Positions 9,634 to 19,494 of a DNA stretch of 33,465 nt are shown here, piece by piece (position 1 is the first letter of the stretch; each line of letters begins with the position of its first letter). A program made the position numbers and the translations under genes. Below the pieces are notes generated by a model that was not told the origin of the DNA, ran no database searches, and was given only the letters and a program-made list of their open reading frames with translations. Origin of the DNA: Chara braunii (lineage: Eukaryota; Streptophyta; Charophyceae; Charales; Characeae); the NCBI GenBank assembly GCA_003427395.1, contig BFEA01000288.1, positions 1,330,430 through 1,363,894 on the forward strand. Direction: 5' to 3'.

Positions 9634-9734
9634 AAAAATTTGGACCATTGCTCGATTTATGCGTGTCATCCTTGCGCAGGGGCCATGCTAATCTTCTCTG
9701 TATTGTTCCAATTTTAACGGATGTCCCAAAGGAC
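9634..9734 (-). ncRNA. U6: U6 spliceosomal snRNA (retrocopied, full length)
   Basis: U6 is the catalytic-core RNA of the spliceosome. The minus strand holds the 5' stem (GTCCTTTGGGAC), CATCCGTTAAAATTGGAAC, the invariant ACAGAGA box with AGATTAGCATGG, CCCCTGCGCAAGGATGACAC and GCATAAATCGAG, ending in a TTTTT run. That is 101 nt, about the normal plant length. All key elements (ACAGAGA, AGC triad region, ISL) look intact. Poly(A) and a TSD around the joint U6-5S unit mark it as a retrocopy. A TATA-like ATATAA lies 24-29 bp upstream, so transcription cannot be ruled out. Confidence 0.9.
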
Positions 9735-9757
9735 TCGGGTGGGATTTCAAGCCTCGC

Positions 9758-9763
9758 TTATAT
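9758..9763 (-). promoter_or_regulatory. TATA-like box 24-29 bp upstream of the U6 copy
   Basis: ATATAA on the minus strand sits where plant U6 genes carry their Pol III TATA box. A TCCCACC word resembling the start of the plant USE occurs at 9782-9788 but in the opposite orientation. Because the U6 start is bounded by a TSD, the match may be chance. Confidence 0.3.
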
Positions 9764-9793
9764 CGCCTTGGGCATTGGAAGGTCCCACCGAGA

Positions 9794-9819
9794 AAAAAAA
9801 AAAAAAAAAAAAAAAAGTC
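9794..9819. repeat. poly(A) tract
   Basis: A run of about 25 A follows CCACCGAG. The flanks show no recognisable retrocopy body. Confidence 0.9.
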
Positions 9820-9990
9820 TCACCTCAAAACGCGAGCCTTATGACTGCAAACAATCATATTTCTTCTTGAAAAATAAAGGAAGGGGAGGCCACCTACTGG
9901 GAATAGTGGTAGGTAGGTAGTGTGAGGTGAAATTGGGAGAAGAACATTAAAAAAAAAAAAAAGGAAGGGGAGGGGATTTCGACCCTCGGC

Positions 9991-10168
9991 AAAACTGATT
10001 CATTCATCTTCTTATAAAAGATGGCGAGATACGTTGGATTCTACCGTAGCCTAGGAATAAATAAATGTCCGGCGTAAGGTGAAACTGACCTGTTCATCTT
10101 CCCATAAAAGATAGTGAGATAACGTTGGATTCTACCATAGTCTAGGAATAAATAAATGTCTGACGTAT
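9991..10168. repeat. 90-bp tandem duplication
   Basis: The blocks starting at 9991 and 10081 share, in order, AAACTGA, CATAAAAGAT-like, ACGTTGGATTCTACC and CTAGGAATAAATAAATGTC, at about 85-90% identity. The adjacent sequence (10169-10339) shows no feature. Confidence 0.85.
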
Positions 10169-10339
10169 CTTGCCGCCTTCTCCGCGAACATGCCCGCACC
10201 TTTATTTTGTTCCTCCTTCTTGGGGTGACGTGAAAAGTGAAGTTAAAAAAAAAATAAAAATTGAAGTCATTAGACCAAACGGTAGAAGCTTCTTAAAGTT
10301 TCGGATCGAGTTTAATTATTGGCAAATTAGGTTCAACAG

Positions 10340-10851
10340 AAAAAGTTTCCACAATTAAATAATCATTCTAGAGTAAAATTACATTTTAAATTTTAAATTT
10401 TCATTCCATCTTAAAAAATGTAATTCCAATTTTAAAAAATTTTCGTCTTACTTGAAAACTTTCCTTCCAAGAATGGGGTATCCCTTCTTATTTGAACTGC
10501 ATGCTAGAGATGGAATGAAAGTCTTGATGAGTTCATGAAATATTTTAATTGGACTGCCATTCTAAGTAAGAATTTTCAGCCATAAATAGGTTAATCCAAT
10601 CTAAATTAGACGATATTTGTTGTAATAGAATGAAAGTCTAATTAAAACATTTCATAAACTCGTCCAGGCTTTCATTCCATCTTGAACAAATAGATGTAGA
10701 TGGAAGGGAAAACTCATATTTAGACGAGAACTTATCAAACTTAATTGGAAATTTTAGAATTAGACAAACATTGAAATGATAATTTATAAATATGAAGGAT
10801 TTTTTTTTTTATGGAATGTTTTTTCAACTTTCATTTCTCGTGGGAATTTTT
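10340..10851. mobile_element. AT-rich foldback MITE, copy A
   Basis: About 510 bp, inverted relative to copy B (about 15417-15932) and copy C (about 21710-22227). The ends form an imperfect inverted repeat based on AAAAATTCCCA. The centre is a long foldback: 10509-10550 pairs with 10640-10681 at about 85% over 42 bp. There is no coding capacity, and no TSD can be called with confidence. Confidence 0.75.
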
Positions 10852-10879
10852 ATGTTGTTGGGCTTAAAAGGGAACGTTT

Positions 10880-11335
10880 TCGAGCGCATCGGTCCGGCAC
10901 CGCACGGGGCAGAGCGGGACCCTCCCGGCCGCGTCGAGCAAGAGTTGGTCTAAATCCTCGTAGCGAATATACATGGAGCTTCCGCAAGCGACTCCGGCCG
11001 AGTGCGCCAGCCATACCTCTCACGAGCCCCTACGACAAGACAGCGCCTACGCGAGGCACGACTTACCTCCACCTTACGGGAGTTGTTACCTCCCTTCGGT
11101 AGGCGTATCCTTGCCGAGCTACCAGTCCACATTACAAAAGCTGATCAATTGCAATCGCAGAGGTGGACCAGCCGAGGGCGTTTCTCGTTCGTTGTAGCAT
11201 AGGGGGTACGCGCGGTATTATGCCTCTATCGAACCCTCACGTGAACCGGCATCTAGGGGGGATGAAGTCCCAAGCGTGGTCCGTCGTCGGTCGACTAGGA
11301 CACATCCCACGCACCACGTGTACACCACTCTACAA
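10880..11335 (+). repeat. Diverged dispersed repeat, copy 1
   Basis: A GC-richer block shares ordered words with 25240-25620: GTGCGCCA, CCCCTA-GACAAGA, a CTTACC/CTTATC region, GTATCCTT, GAGCTAC, then CGGTCGACTAGGA. Identity is roughly 65-70%. Both copies are in the same orientation, about 14.3 kb apart. They may be old LTRs or another repeat family. No coding frame was recognised. Confidence 0.6.
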
Positions 11336-12620
11336 AACATAAAAATAAAAACGCACGCACTCACACATATACATATACTGAACAAACAACGAGACAACAG
11401 TCATAGTCCCTTAGTAGTCATCCCATAACTCTCCGATGTGGAAATCGGATAGGAGCCGCGCACGAGACTTAGTATAAAACCGCGTGGACGCAGGGCTAAC
11501 TCATATCGACTCGCAATGCAAGCATACGCAAGCAGTCGCAATGATGGCGTACTATGTAGTACCCATACTCATGCGGTCCTCGTTAATCCCGAGGGTCGCA
11601 TTCGACACTCAAGTGTCGGTTGACACGCGCCTTGAGGGATTGATCTCTCGACGCTGAACAACCGCCAAGCGCGGTTGAAAACCACACCCTCTTCTGCACC
11701 CTGCAGAGCGTGGGTGGTACACAGGTCCATACCTGTGATGGCAATCGTCTCTTATGGCCCTGGAGACCAGCTCTATCATCCAGGGTCTAGAAAGAAGTCA
11801 AGGGGTTTGACTCTGACAGTTGCCATGGACTACAACGTTCAACTACCAGAATTAACATTGTCAAGCAAAATCACCCAATAAATGAATAAATATCCAAACA
11901 CTCATATATCAAATCAGGATTCGAGACAACAACAAAAGAAGGGGGGACATAAACCCATCTAATATGCAGATCGTGCGTCACATGGTTGTCATTCTCACTG
12001 TCTCCAAAATATGGCTCATATACTAAGCTCCAAAATACTAACGTGCATAAAACAGAGGCACACACAATAGTCATATTGTCATACACCAATGTGGTCAACT
12101 TTATTGTTCTCTGTAACTCACACCACGCCTCACACACTCAAGCCCCAGTCATAGTTCAACTTTTCATAAATCTCTTAAATTATTTATAATGGTCATTTAA
12201 AAGAAGTCCGGTTAAAACCCTAAAAAAAACATATCAAATCACAGGGCTAAGGCAATCAAGTTGAGGTACAGGTGTAAGCAAAGTTGTGTCATGAGCCGAC
12301 AAGTCGGCGATCAACCAACCGACCTGTTATCAGTGATAACAGAAGATGATCCTGGTGAGATCAAGCTGAAACCAGTCCAAATCCTGGATCGAATGCCCAA
12401 ATGAGACCTGTATCATACGATAGGTCAACGTCCCAGCTAAATCGTCAATGTACAGAGACCAAATCCCCATGACACATTCTTACTCAAGACCCTCCGAACA
12501 ACCAAGCCTAGGTCTACCTCTAAGCCACTGTCCAAAGAAAGGTTGACCTAAGTCAGAATCTTCCCCATACATAATGGGTGACTAGAATCCCCACCTGTCA
12601 AAATATAATCTATCTCCTCT
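11336..12620. other. Stretch without recognised gene
   Basis: Moderately AT-rich sequence with short open frames only (up to 88 codons) and no recognisable domains. It may be internal sequence of a decayed transposon leading into the tandem repeat that starts near 12620. Confidence 0.5.
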
Positions 12621-13180
12621 AAACTAAGAAAATTTTGGTTGCGCTTCCCGTAGGAAAAGTGTCTTTCCAGAATTTATATCAGCCGAAATATGAAAACAAA
12701 TAATAGTCTTCAACCTTCCAAAGTCAACTTCTGTGTAACTCTCTGAATTAGCAAAAATTTGAGCAGCACTCCCTTTAGAAAAAAAGGCTTTCCAGATTTT
12801 TACTAAGCCATATATCAAAATTAGACAAGTCGAACTTTGGGAAAGTCAAATTTTGACTAACTCCTTGGATTTGCAGAAATTTCGGCAGCGCTTCCCGTAG
12901 AGAAAGTAGCTTACCAGAATTTATACAAAACCAAGTTCAACATCTAAAATTGACTTTCACTTCTCAAGGTCCAATTTTATCTAACTCCCTTAATTAGCAA
13001 AAATTTGGGCAACACTCCCTTTAGAAAAGAAGACTCTCCAAATTTTTACTAAGTCATATATAAAAGTCAGACAAACTGAACTTTGAAAAAATAAAATTTG
13101 ACTAACTCCTTGGTTTTGTAGAAATTTCGGCAGCGCTTCCTGTAGAGAAAATGGCTTACCAAGATTTATACGGGACTAAG
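12620..13180. repeat. 122-bp tandem repeat with alternating A/B monomers
   Basis: Core motifs start near 12630, 12753, 12874, 12995 and 13117, a spacing of 121-123 bp. Units 1, 3 and 5 carry CGCTTCCCGTAG-like cores (CGCTTCCTGTAG in unit 5). Units 2 and 4 carry CACTCCCTTTAG. Odd units match one another better than even ones (CAGAATTTATAC against ATTTTTACTAAG), so a 244-bp dimer is the higher-order unit. An unrelated GC-rich and microsatellite block follows. Confidence 0.85.
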
Positions 13181-13349
13181 ATATGAATCCCTGTCGGCGG
13201 CGACCAAGCGCGGCCGAATCCACGGACGTGGCCAGGCCACCGACCCCACGGACGCGCGGCTTTGAAACCACATGGCGGCCAGTGGGGAGGGGGGTTGGGG
13301 ATTTGGGAAGCGCCATGAGGCGGCGCAACCCCAGCCCCACCCCCTCGGG

Positions 13350-13394
<45 letters not shown>
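13350..13394. repeat. poly(A) tract, 45 bp
   Basis: A long A run follows the GC-rich sequence CCACCCCCTCGGG. It produces Phe/Lys homopolymer frames that are not genes. Confidence 0.95.
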
Positions 13395-13396
<2 letters not shown>

Positions 13397-13492
13397 AAAC
13401 AAACAATTTTTTGGTTGGGGAGTTCGGGTGAGTAAAGGTATTTCGAAAAGAAAAGAAAAGAAAAAACAATATTTTTTTATCTTTTTTCTTTT

Positions 13493-13496
13493 TTTG

Positions 13497-13545
<49 letters not shown>

Positions 13546-13672
13546 ATATGGATTGATCGATTGATTGATTGGCCCCACAGGCGCACACACACACACACAC
13601 ACATAGGTAGGATTGTATATTTTCCATGTTCTAGCGGAAGATTCATTCGATTTTGCTTCTTTTTTTTTTCCG

Positions 13673-13710
<38 letters not shown>

Positions 13711-13839
13711 AGTGGGGGTGGGTCGCCCCCCCATCCCCAACAGGCCCACACACACACACACTACCACACATAGTTGTTCTCTCTCTCTCTCTCTCACAAG
13801 TGCGCTGTCGTGCCGGCGAGGGCGCAGCGGCGGCAGCGT

Positions 13840-13918
<79 letters not shown>

Positions 13919-13970
13919 AACTCACTCACTCACAATCAATCAATCAATCAATCAATCAAACCCCTTTTTT
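13493..13970. repeat. Compound microsatellite: (ATTG)n, (CA)n, (CT)n
   Basis: (TGAT)n runs occur at about 13495-13570 and 13672-13711. The complementary (CAAT)n is at about 13934-13960. Between them are (CA)n at 13582-13602, 13747-13762 and about 13839-13920, and (CT)n at 13778-13794. Inverted TGAT/ATCA arrays on either side could fold back. Confidence 0.95.
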
Positions 13971-14220
13971 GAAGTGTTTCTTTATTTATTTTTAAATTTT
14001 GCATCTGCATTTTTTTAAAACACCTCATACCCCTGGAAAAATCAGCAATTCATTTCTAAAAAAATAAAGGTGAACTCAGGGACCATATATCTCATGATAA
14101 AAAATGGAAAAAAAAAATCTAGCTTTTATTTATTTTTTTTTTTTTTTATTTTCTTTAAATCGGATTTAGTTTTTGATTTTTTTTTAAATCCTAAACAAAG
14201 CCGGATTCAAAAAAAAAAAA

Positions 14221-14257
14221 ATGGGGTTGTAGGGCTTAAAATTCCCTACAACCCCAT
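14221..14257. repeat. Perfect 14-bp-arm hairpin
   Basis: ATGGGGTTGTAGGG (14221-14234) pairs with CCCTACAACCCCAT (14244-14257) around a 9-base loop. A run of A precedes the stem and a T-rich run follows it, which could lengthen the stem imperfectly. Confidence 0.95.
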
Positions 14258-14404
14258 ATTTGTTTTTTTGTTAACCTATTATTTAATTCAGAAAAATTTT
14301 GGTAAAATTGGGTCCGCGGCATGGACCAGGTCGACAGCGGACGCGGCCCCATTTGCGTTCGCCATCCGAGATCGGACCCGTGGACGCGTCCGCGGGTGTT
14401 TCAT

Positions 14405-15416
14405 AGAGACCAAGTATAAGTAAACGATCCCAGAAAATGCAGAAATTGACCTAAGTAAAAAAAACTTTTACAAAAAATGCAGGAATTGAAACTAACTCAT
14501 ATCGCTCTAGCACGTGGCGAGCAACTAAAGGAAATACTACCTATCAAACTGAGACTCGGACCAGGTAGTCATCTCACTCAGCCACATGCAGGTCAAACCA
14601 CAAAGGTAAATACTCTCATCAGCCCTAAGTTAAGCCGGACAAACAATAATTCATAGTCTTTCAGTGATTTAACCCTTTTATACCCAGCTTACATAAGGCA
14701 TAAAGTCAGGCCACCCAAACTTATGGAATGTTCTTAACTTAGTTAAAGAGTATACACAAAACAGAGGGCACAACTACTTCTCTCTTCTTTGGGCATATGG
14801 TTAGATTATTCTAGTCGCCCTGAACTGTTTAAGATACCCAAGTTATATATAATTGTCTGCACTTAGTCTTCTAAGGCTGCATATGACTAGACCAAACTCA
14901 AGTTCAGTCTGCCCCATCTTACCACCAATTTACTCTTAATTAATACTCTCTTCAGGTTGTGATAAGCTATAGTCAGACCACCTACAATTATAGAATAGTT
15001 TGACTAGCTTGTTCTTAAATAAGATAGTAATAAAATATAGCCAAATTATAACCTTTGGGTTCCAGCATGTGAGAGGCTTTGAGCCAGACCACCTGAACTT
15101 ACAGAACAGTCTGGCTCTCTGCCTGATTCGTTTCTCTCTGATTCAATCTGTGCGTGGCATTGGGCTAGATCACCTGAACTTATAGAATGATTTGTCCTCT
15201 GTCAAGTTCATTCCCTCAAAATAAAGGCAGGAAGAGGCTGAGCCACCTAAACTTATAGAATGGCTCAAACCACCTCGTTCAGAACCAAATAAACAAAGAG
15301 AACCCCAAAATAAGCAAGGCAACCAAGGCACCTGAACTTACAGAATGCACTTAGCCCCTGAAAAAGTCAAGCACAACTAGCCCTCGCAAGTCAGAGCAAC
15401 CAGACCACCTAAACTT
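14405..15416. repeat. Region with a recurring 20-bp motif
   Basis: There is no recognisable gene. A motif close to CCACCTGAACTTATAGAATG appears near 14711, 14979, 15090, 15170, 15243, 15329 and 15407, at uneven spacing of 70-270 bp. It is always on the plus strand and often preceded by CAGA or GAGC. The spacers are not obviously alike. Confidence 0.75.
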
Positions 15417-15932
15417 CAACACAAAAATTCCCATGAGAAATAAAAGTTGAAAAAACATTCCATAAAAAAACAATCCTTCATATTTATAAATTATCATTCC
15501 AATGTTTGTCCAATTCTAAAATTTTCAGTTTTATTTGATAAGTTTGCGTCTAAATACGAGTTTTCTCTTCCAACTACATCTATTTGTTCAAGATGGAATG
15601 AAAGTCTGGACGGGTTTATGAAATATTTTAGTTAAAATTTCATTCTACTACAATAAATATCGTCTAATTTAGATTGGATTGACCTATTTATGACTGAAAA
15701 TTCATATTTAGAATAACAGTTCAATTAAAATATTTCATGAACTCATCCAGACTTTCATTCCATCTCTAGCATGCAGTCCAAATAAGAAGGGATACACTAT
15801 TATTGGAATTAAAGTTTGCAAGTAAGATGAAAATTTTTAAAATTTGAAAAACATTTTTTAAGAAGGAAGAAAAATTGAAATTTAGATCGTAATTTTACTA
15901 TAGAATGATTATTTAATTATGGGAATTTTTTT
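15417..15932. mobile_element. AT-rich foldback MITE, copy B
   Basis: It is the reverse complement of copy A along its whole length, including shared words such as CAAATAGATGTAG and AGCATGCAGT. The ends AAAAATTCCCAT (about 15423) and ATGGGAATTTTT (15919-15930) are perfect inverses. Confidence 0.8.
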
Positions 15933-16679
15933 CGTAGAGTGGTCTGATCCTCCAAGCAATTCAAAAATAAAACATAGCACCGGATCTCCCCAAACTTATG
16001 GGGACTTCCCAGCCTTAAATGACCCAGTTAAACCTCATGCAAAACTACCTTCCTCCCAACCTTCCTCGAAATGCAGTCCCTTTCCACAGTCTGCTTTCAT
16101 GCAATTAACAAAACTAAAACTGAGATTGCGCATACATTCCTTTACTTAATTTGATTCACGTCCTGAAAGTCTAACTGAAAGTCCAAGTAGGGGTGCAGGC
16201 AACATACTCAACCAAACATAACAATGAATATAAGTAGGGGTTATACTGGGTTTATAGAAGGAAGACGAAACCTTTACCTTTCAGTTCCCTGCCTCCATAA
16301 CTCCTCCTGAGTTCCGGCAGAGCTCCCGTAATCGTTGGGCAGACTCCCCACAGAGTCTTGCTGCAGTCCTACGAGTTGCAATCCCGCCTGCCGCCTTCCT
16401 CTCAGAACCAGACTAGACTTAGAATAAGAAAGGCAGAATAAAAGGGGTTTCAGACTCTCGAGATACAGGAGAGGGACAACTCAACTCCCTAGAGAGGGTC
16501 TCGTTACCTTCATTCGCCTGAGGGCCCCGCAATGATGGCCAAATAGTAGCAGCTTGGTCAACTTCCGAAGTCAAACTCTCAAAGTCAAGCCTCTGTTGAC
16601 CTCCCAAATCACAGCACTAACCTCCCTTCTCAAGCTCAATCACTCTTGTGTAACCCAACACCTCTCCTTAGCCCAATCG
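15933..16679. other. Stretch without recognised gene
   Basis: Mixed sequence with open frames under 80 codons. The word AAGTAGGGGT occurs twice (about 16183 and 16230). A minus-strand TCTATAAAC near 16250 resembles a Pol II TATA box, but no supported gene follows it. Confidence 0.4.
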
Positions 16680-17045
16680 CTGCTGCACAGCAGGCTGTAA
16701 CAGTCGGCCACAGCCGGCGGCAGTATGCAGTAGTATACAGTAACCAACAGCAGGCAACAGTAGTAAGCAATCGCCAGCAGTTGGCCACCGTTTGTGCACA
16801 GTCAAGAGAAGCAGCAGCCGTGCTCAGTAAAAAAAAAACAGCCGCAACCGTTCATACTCAGCTAACGGAAACAACAGCCATGCACGGTCAACAGCAACAG
16901 CTACCGTTCGCAAGAGTCAGCCGCAGTATGCAGCAGCCAGAAGCAATGTGCAGCAGCCTGCCACAGTCAGCAGCGGTATGCCCGCAGTATGCAGCAGTAT
17001 GGAGCAGCGTGCAGCAACTAGCCACAGTCAGCAGCACCTGCAGAT
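16680..17045. repeat. Degenerate CAG-rich tract
   Basis: Irregular repeats of CAGCAG, CAGTATGCAG and CCACAGTCAG run for about 360 bp. The overlapping 164-codon Gln/Ala/Val-rich frame follows from the repeat and is not supported as a gene. Confidence 0.7.
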
Positions 17046-17427
17046 GCCAACTCTGTAGGATGATGACCCCACCGAATGCCCACTGTACAGGTACTTGTCG
17101 TCCCTCTTCTCAGCATAGTTATGGCAGACTACTCTTGTAGCGGTGTCCCTCTATCTCCGTGCCCCGCAGCGTAGGATGGCGGACCCCAGCTCTAGTGTCG
17201 GTACAACCATACTCGGGTACTTCTTGGTTTTAACCCCGGTCCTCACAGATCAGAGGTACGGCAACCCTGATCACGGCACTCAATCCCAAGCCCCGTAGAT
17301 ATGGCAGGTTGGAACCCGATGCTCCAACCCAACATTCGCAGGAATAGCAGACAAAGCACGACACCCAGATTCAGAGCTCCAATACTCAGCAGTTCATGAG
17401 CACAGTCCGCCTTCAAACCTTTTACAG

Positions 17428-18126
17428 TCAGTTACTACACATAGCGCCCTGACGATTCTCTGGAACGTAGCAAGGACCCTTATCAACGAGCTCAGATCGT
17501 CCATAGCTCAAGTAACACCGGTCAGCGAACAAATCTGCAACCCCTGCGGCTTGTTTGTTGTCACTCCGCCCGACGAGATGAGGATAACGTTGTCCAACAG
17601 GTAGGCCCTCAACCACACCGTTGGCCTCACACTCTGTGGAATGAGTAGTGCACAACGTACCAGACAGCTGAGTAAGTCAGTAGCCTTGTAACTTGAACTC
17701 TCCTTTGGTTATCTGGTTCGGTAAGATGGGCAGTGCTTCAGTCAATAGGTAACTCTCCAAGTCCTTCGACTGCCTGCTTGCCATTTTGAACATCGGGATG
17801 GTCGACTCCTCGGCCGCTAGGTAAATTTTCCTATCCTGCCGCTCGCTCTTCATCCGACCTTCGACCCTCCTGTACTCTCCGGAAGTAAGTACATGTCCCC
17901 TCCTTGCTACCTCCTTTCCGAGATCGTAATCAGTCCCCCTGGTTGAATGCACAGGGCCGCCGAACTGGACAAGTACATTCAAAATTGGGTGAGAAAACTT
18001 ACGAGCAGAAGGATCGTTGGCGGGCAGGAAGCCGACTGCGAACGAGGAGAACACAAAAAGAACGATCTCAATCCTACGGCGAGTAGTATTCCCTGCCGAC
18101 TCGAATGTTGTGGGTAACAATCCCAA
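17428..18126 (-). pseudogene. Possible broken gene for a secreted or membrane cysteine-rich protein
   Basis: I do not recognise the family. One minus-strand register is open for about 230 codons except for a single TGA at about 17674-17676. Near its start, after an RRRIE segment, is a hydrophobic run (IVLFVFSSFAVGFLP) like a signal peptide or membrane anchor. Next comes a charged region (EYRRVEGRMKSERQDRK), and then after the TGA a Cys-containing part (CTTHSTECEANG, then DRCYLSYGRS, then GPCYVPENRQGAMCSN). The frame closes at 17428. In a neighbouring frame further down (about 17425-17270), Cys-rich words such as DCKRFEGGLCS continue, suggesting a frameshift or an intron. It could be a decayed host gene or a transposon passenger. 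The single long register is the only strong sign. Confidence 0.3.
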
Positions 18127-18327
18127 TGATGACCACGATCAACAAGAGTGAGGAAAGGGCCGATGTCGGGGGCGCGCTGTGCCATCTCGATTTCGAAAAA
18201 TTAAGGCGACCTCGATTTTGAGAAGGGCAGGCTCAAACGATTCAGTCGAATTTGATCCCGACCAGTAGAGCTTGATAACAAGAAGCACCTCATGAGTCTG
18301 CATGCACAACCCAAAAGTAATCCCCCT

Positions 18328-18395
18328 TTTATCTTTGCACGTGTAAAATGAGAATGAATCTTCCCCTAGAACACGGTAAGATTCATTTTCCCATA
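18328..18395. repeat. Small inverted repeat, related to 1129-1200
   Basis: AATGAATCTT (18353-18362) pairs with AAGATTCATT (18378-18387). The sequence AGAATGAATCTTCC and the following TAGAACA recur near 1136-1158. A TTTTATCTTTG word lies next to both copies but on opposite sides. Confidence 0.6.
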
Positions 18396-18429
18396 TACCC
18401 TCTCCCTTGCACGCTGCCCTCCTCACTCA

Positions 18430-19025
18430 CCCTGGCTAAACTAACGACTTTGAGAAAAAACTAACACCACCATTGCACTCACCTCACTTCATACCCCCTA
18501 TTTCGCTTCTCATCCCGCTCGAATCCATCGAGGATCGAGCGAAGCATTGACCTCACATTTCTTCCATAGCCACTTCCCCAACACCTCTTACGCAGCACTT
18601 GTCCTCTCTATCTCCCAAACTACTAACTTATCCGTAAAACTAACGCTACCATTACACTCGCAGCACCAAAAAACCTTCAAAACGTGTCTTCAATCGCCCG
18701 TTTTCACTGAGAAACAGGCAAGATCCGTATTTCAAACCTTTCTTCTCTTTCACCCCTGCCATCTCTCGCGCGACTCTTTTTATACTGACCTTTTTTCCTA
18801 CTAATCCAACGCTAAAACTAACCTTACTAATGAGTTCGCCTGTCATCAAAACGTCAGATTCGCATCTTCTTTTGCTAAAAACGGTCGAGAAACGAATGAT
18901 CAGACTAATCTCCACTCCCGTTCGTCTTCCTTTCCAACTCCGCCCGCGCACTCCATTTTCGGAATAACTCCCTACCTACTAACCTTTCACCGAAACTAAA
19001 CCTACCATCAGCCGCTCTGGCTATC
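18430..19025. repeat. Diverged ~175-bp satellite-like repeat, about four units
   Basis: A motif resembling CTAA-AACTAACNCTACCAT recurs near 18434, 18618, 18796 and 18970, spaced 174-184 bp. Pyrimidine-rich middles alternate with it. The units are strongly diverged. The period is close to nucleosome length, as in many satellites. Confidence 0.6.
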
Positions 19026-19344
19026 CTATGCATGATCCCGGTGGGAACCAGCAGACAGGCTGGTAAGTTCCTTACCCCCCGTTTCTTCCACTCGGTCCGC
19101 CAGCACCTCAGCGGAACCGCTTCCCCGCCTACTACAACCAGCCCGAGGGAGACTTCAGGAGAAGGCACCTACAACGTGGCTCGAGCTGCATTTTACCTCC
19201 GTTCACCCTGCGCTACACTGCGCTCCAACAGCCACTTCAATAGGCGCGGCCCGGTACTACCGGTGGGAGCGATCACGAAATCTGCAAGGAGGGTGCAACA
19301 ACTTTCCTACCTCAACTATCAGTCCTGACCACCGACGGTGCTGT

Positions 19345-19494
19345 AGCGTAGTGAGTAGGAGGACGTTGGCACGCTGCTAAACCTGCAGCATGGGCTTAAG
19401 TGGGGTTACTCCTGGTGCAGATCTTAGTGGTAGTAGCAAATATCCAAATGAGAACTTTGAGGACCGACGCGAGGAGGGTTCCCATGTGAAACAC
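19345..19494 (+). rRNA. Partial 28S (25S) rRNA fragment
   Basis: The plus strand carries GTAGCGTAGTGAGTAGGA, then after a variable part GGTGCAGATCTTAGTGGTAG, TAGCAAATATCCAAATGAGA and ACTTTGAGGACCG, ending GGGTTCCCATGTGAA. This is a conserved large-subunit segment (normally GCAGATCTTGGTGGTAGTAG). Homology stops after GTGAA, where a functional gene would continue toward GGGTTAGTCGATCC. Several conserved bases are changed, so it is a pseudogene fragment of about 150 bp. No TSD or poly(A) is evident. Confidence 0.85.

Larger units (their letters stand above)
9489..9747 (-). mobile_element. Chimeric U6 snRNA-5S rRNA retrocopy with poly(A) and TSD
   Basis: Read on the minus strand the unit is: TSD, one extra base, full U6, two bases or fewer, nearly full 5S rRNA, 18 or more A residues (9501-9518), TSD. 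The TSD is CGGGTGGGATTT on the plus strand (9489-9500 and 9736-9747), 12 bp and perfect, although its last three T merge with the poly(T). Poly(A) on an RNA that never carries one, precise ends and a TSD are the marks of LINE-mediated retroposition. Fusion of two Pol III RNAs fits template switching during reverse transcription. A U6-5S read-through RNA is an alternative, although the U6 end carries a TTTTT terminator. Confidence 0.85.

Noticed and set aside
13286-13425. Possible retrocopy with poly(A) and GGTTGGGGA direct repeats
   Set aside because: The repeats near 13291 and 13408 are G-rich and imperfect, and the second is separated from the poly(A) by about 18 bp, so it is not a convincing TSD.
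13477-13929. Frames encoding INQS and CVCV repeats
   Set aside because: These are products of (ATTG)n and (CA)n microsatellites.
16646-17140. 164-codon Gln/Ala-rich frame, possibly a polyQ protein
   Set aside because: The CAG-rich DNA is irregular and the residue pattern changes with small shifts. There is no domain or start context.
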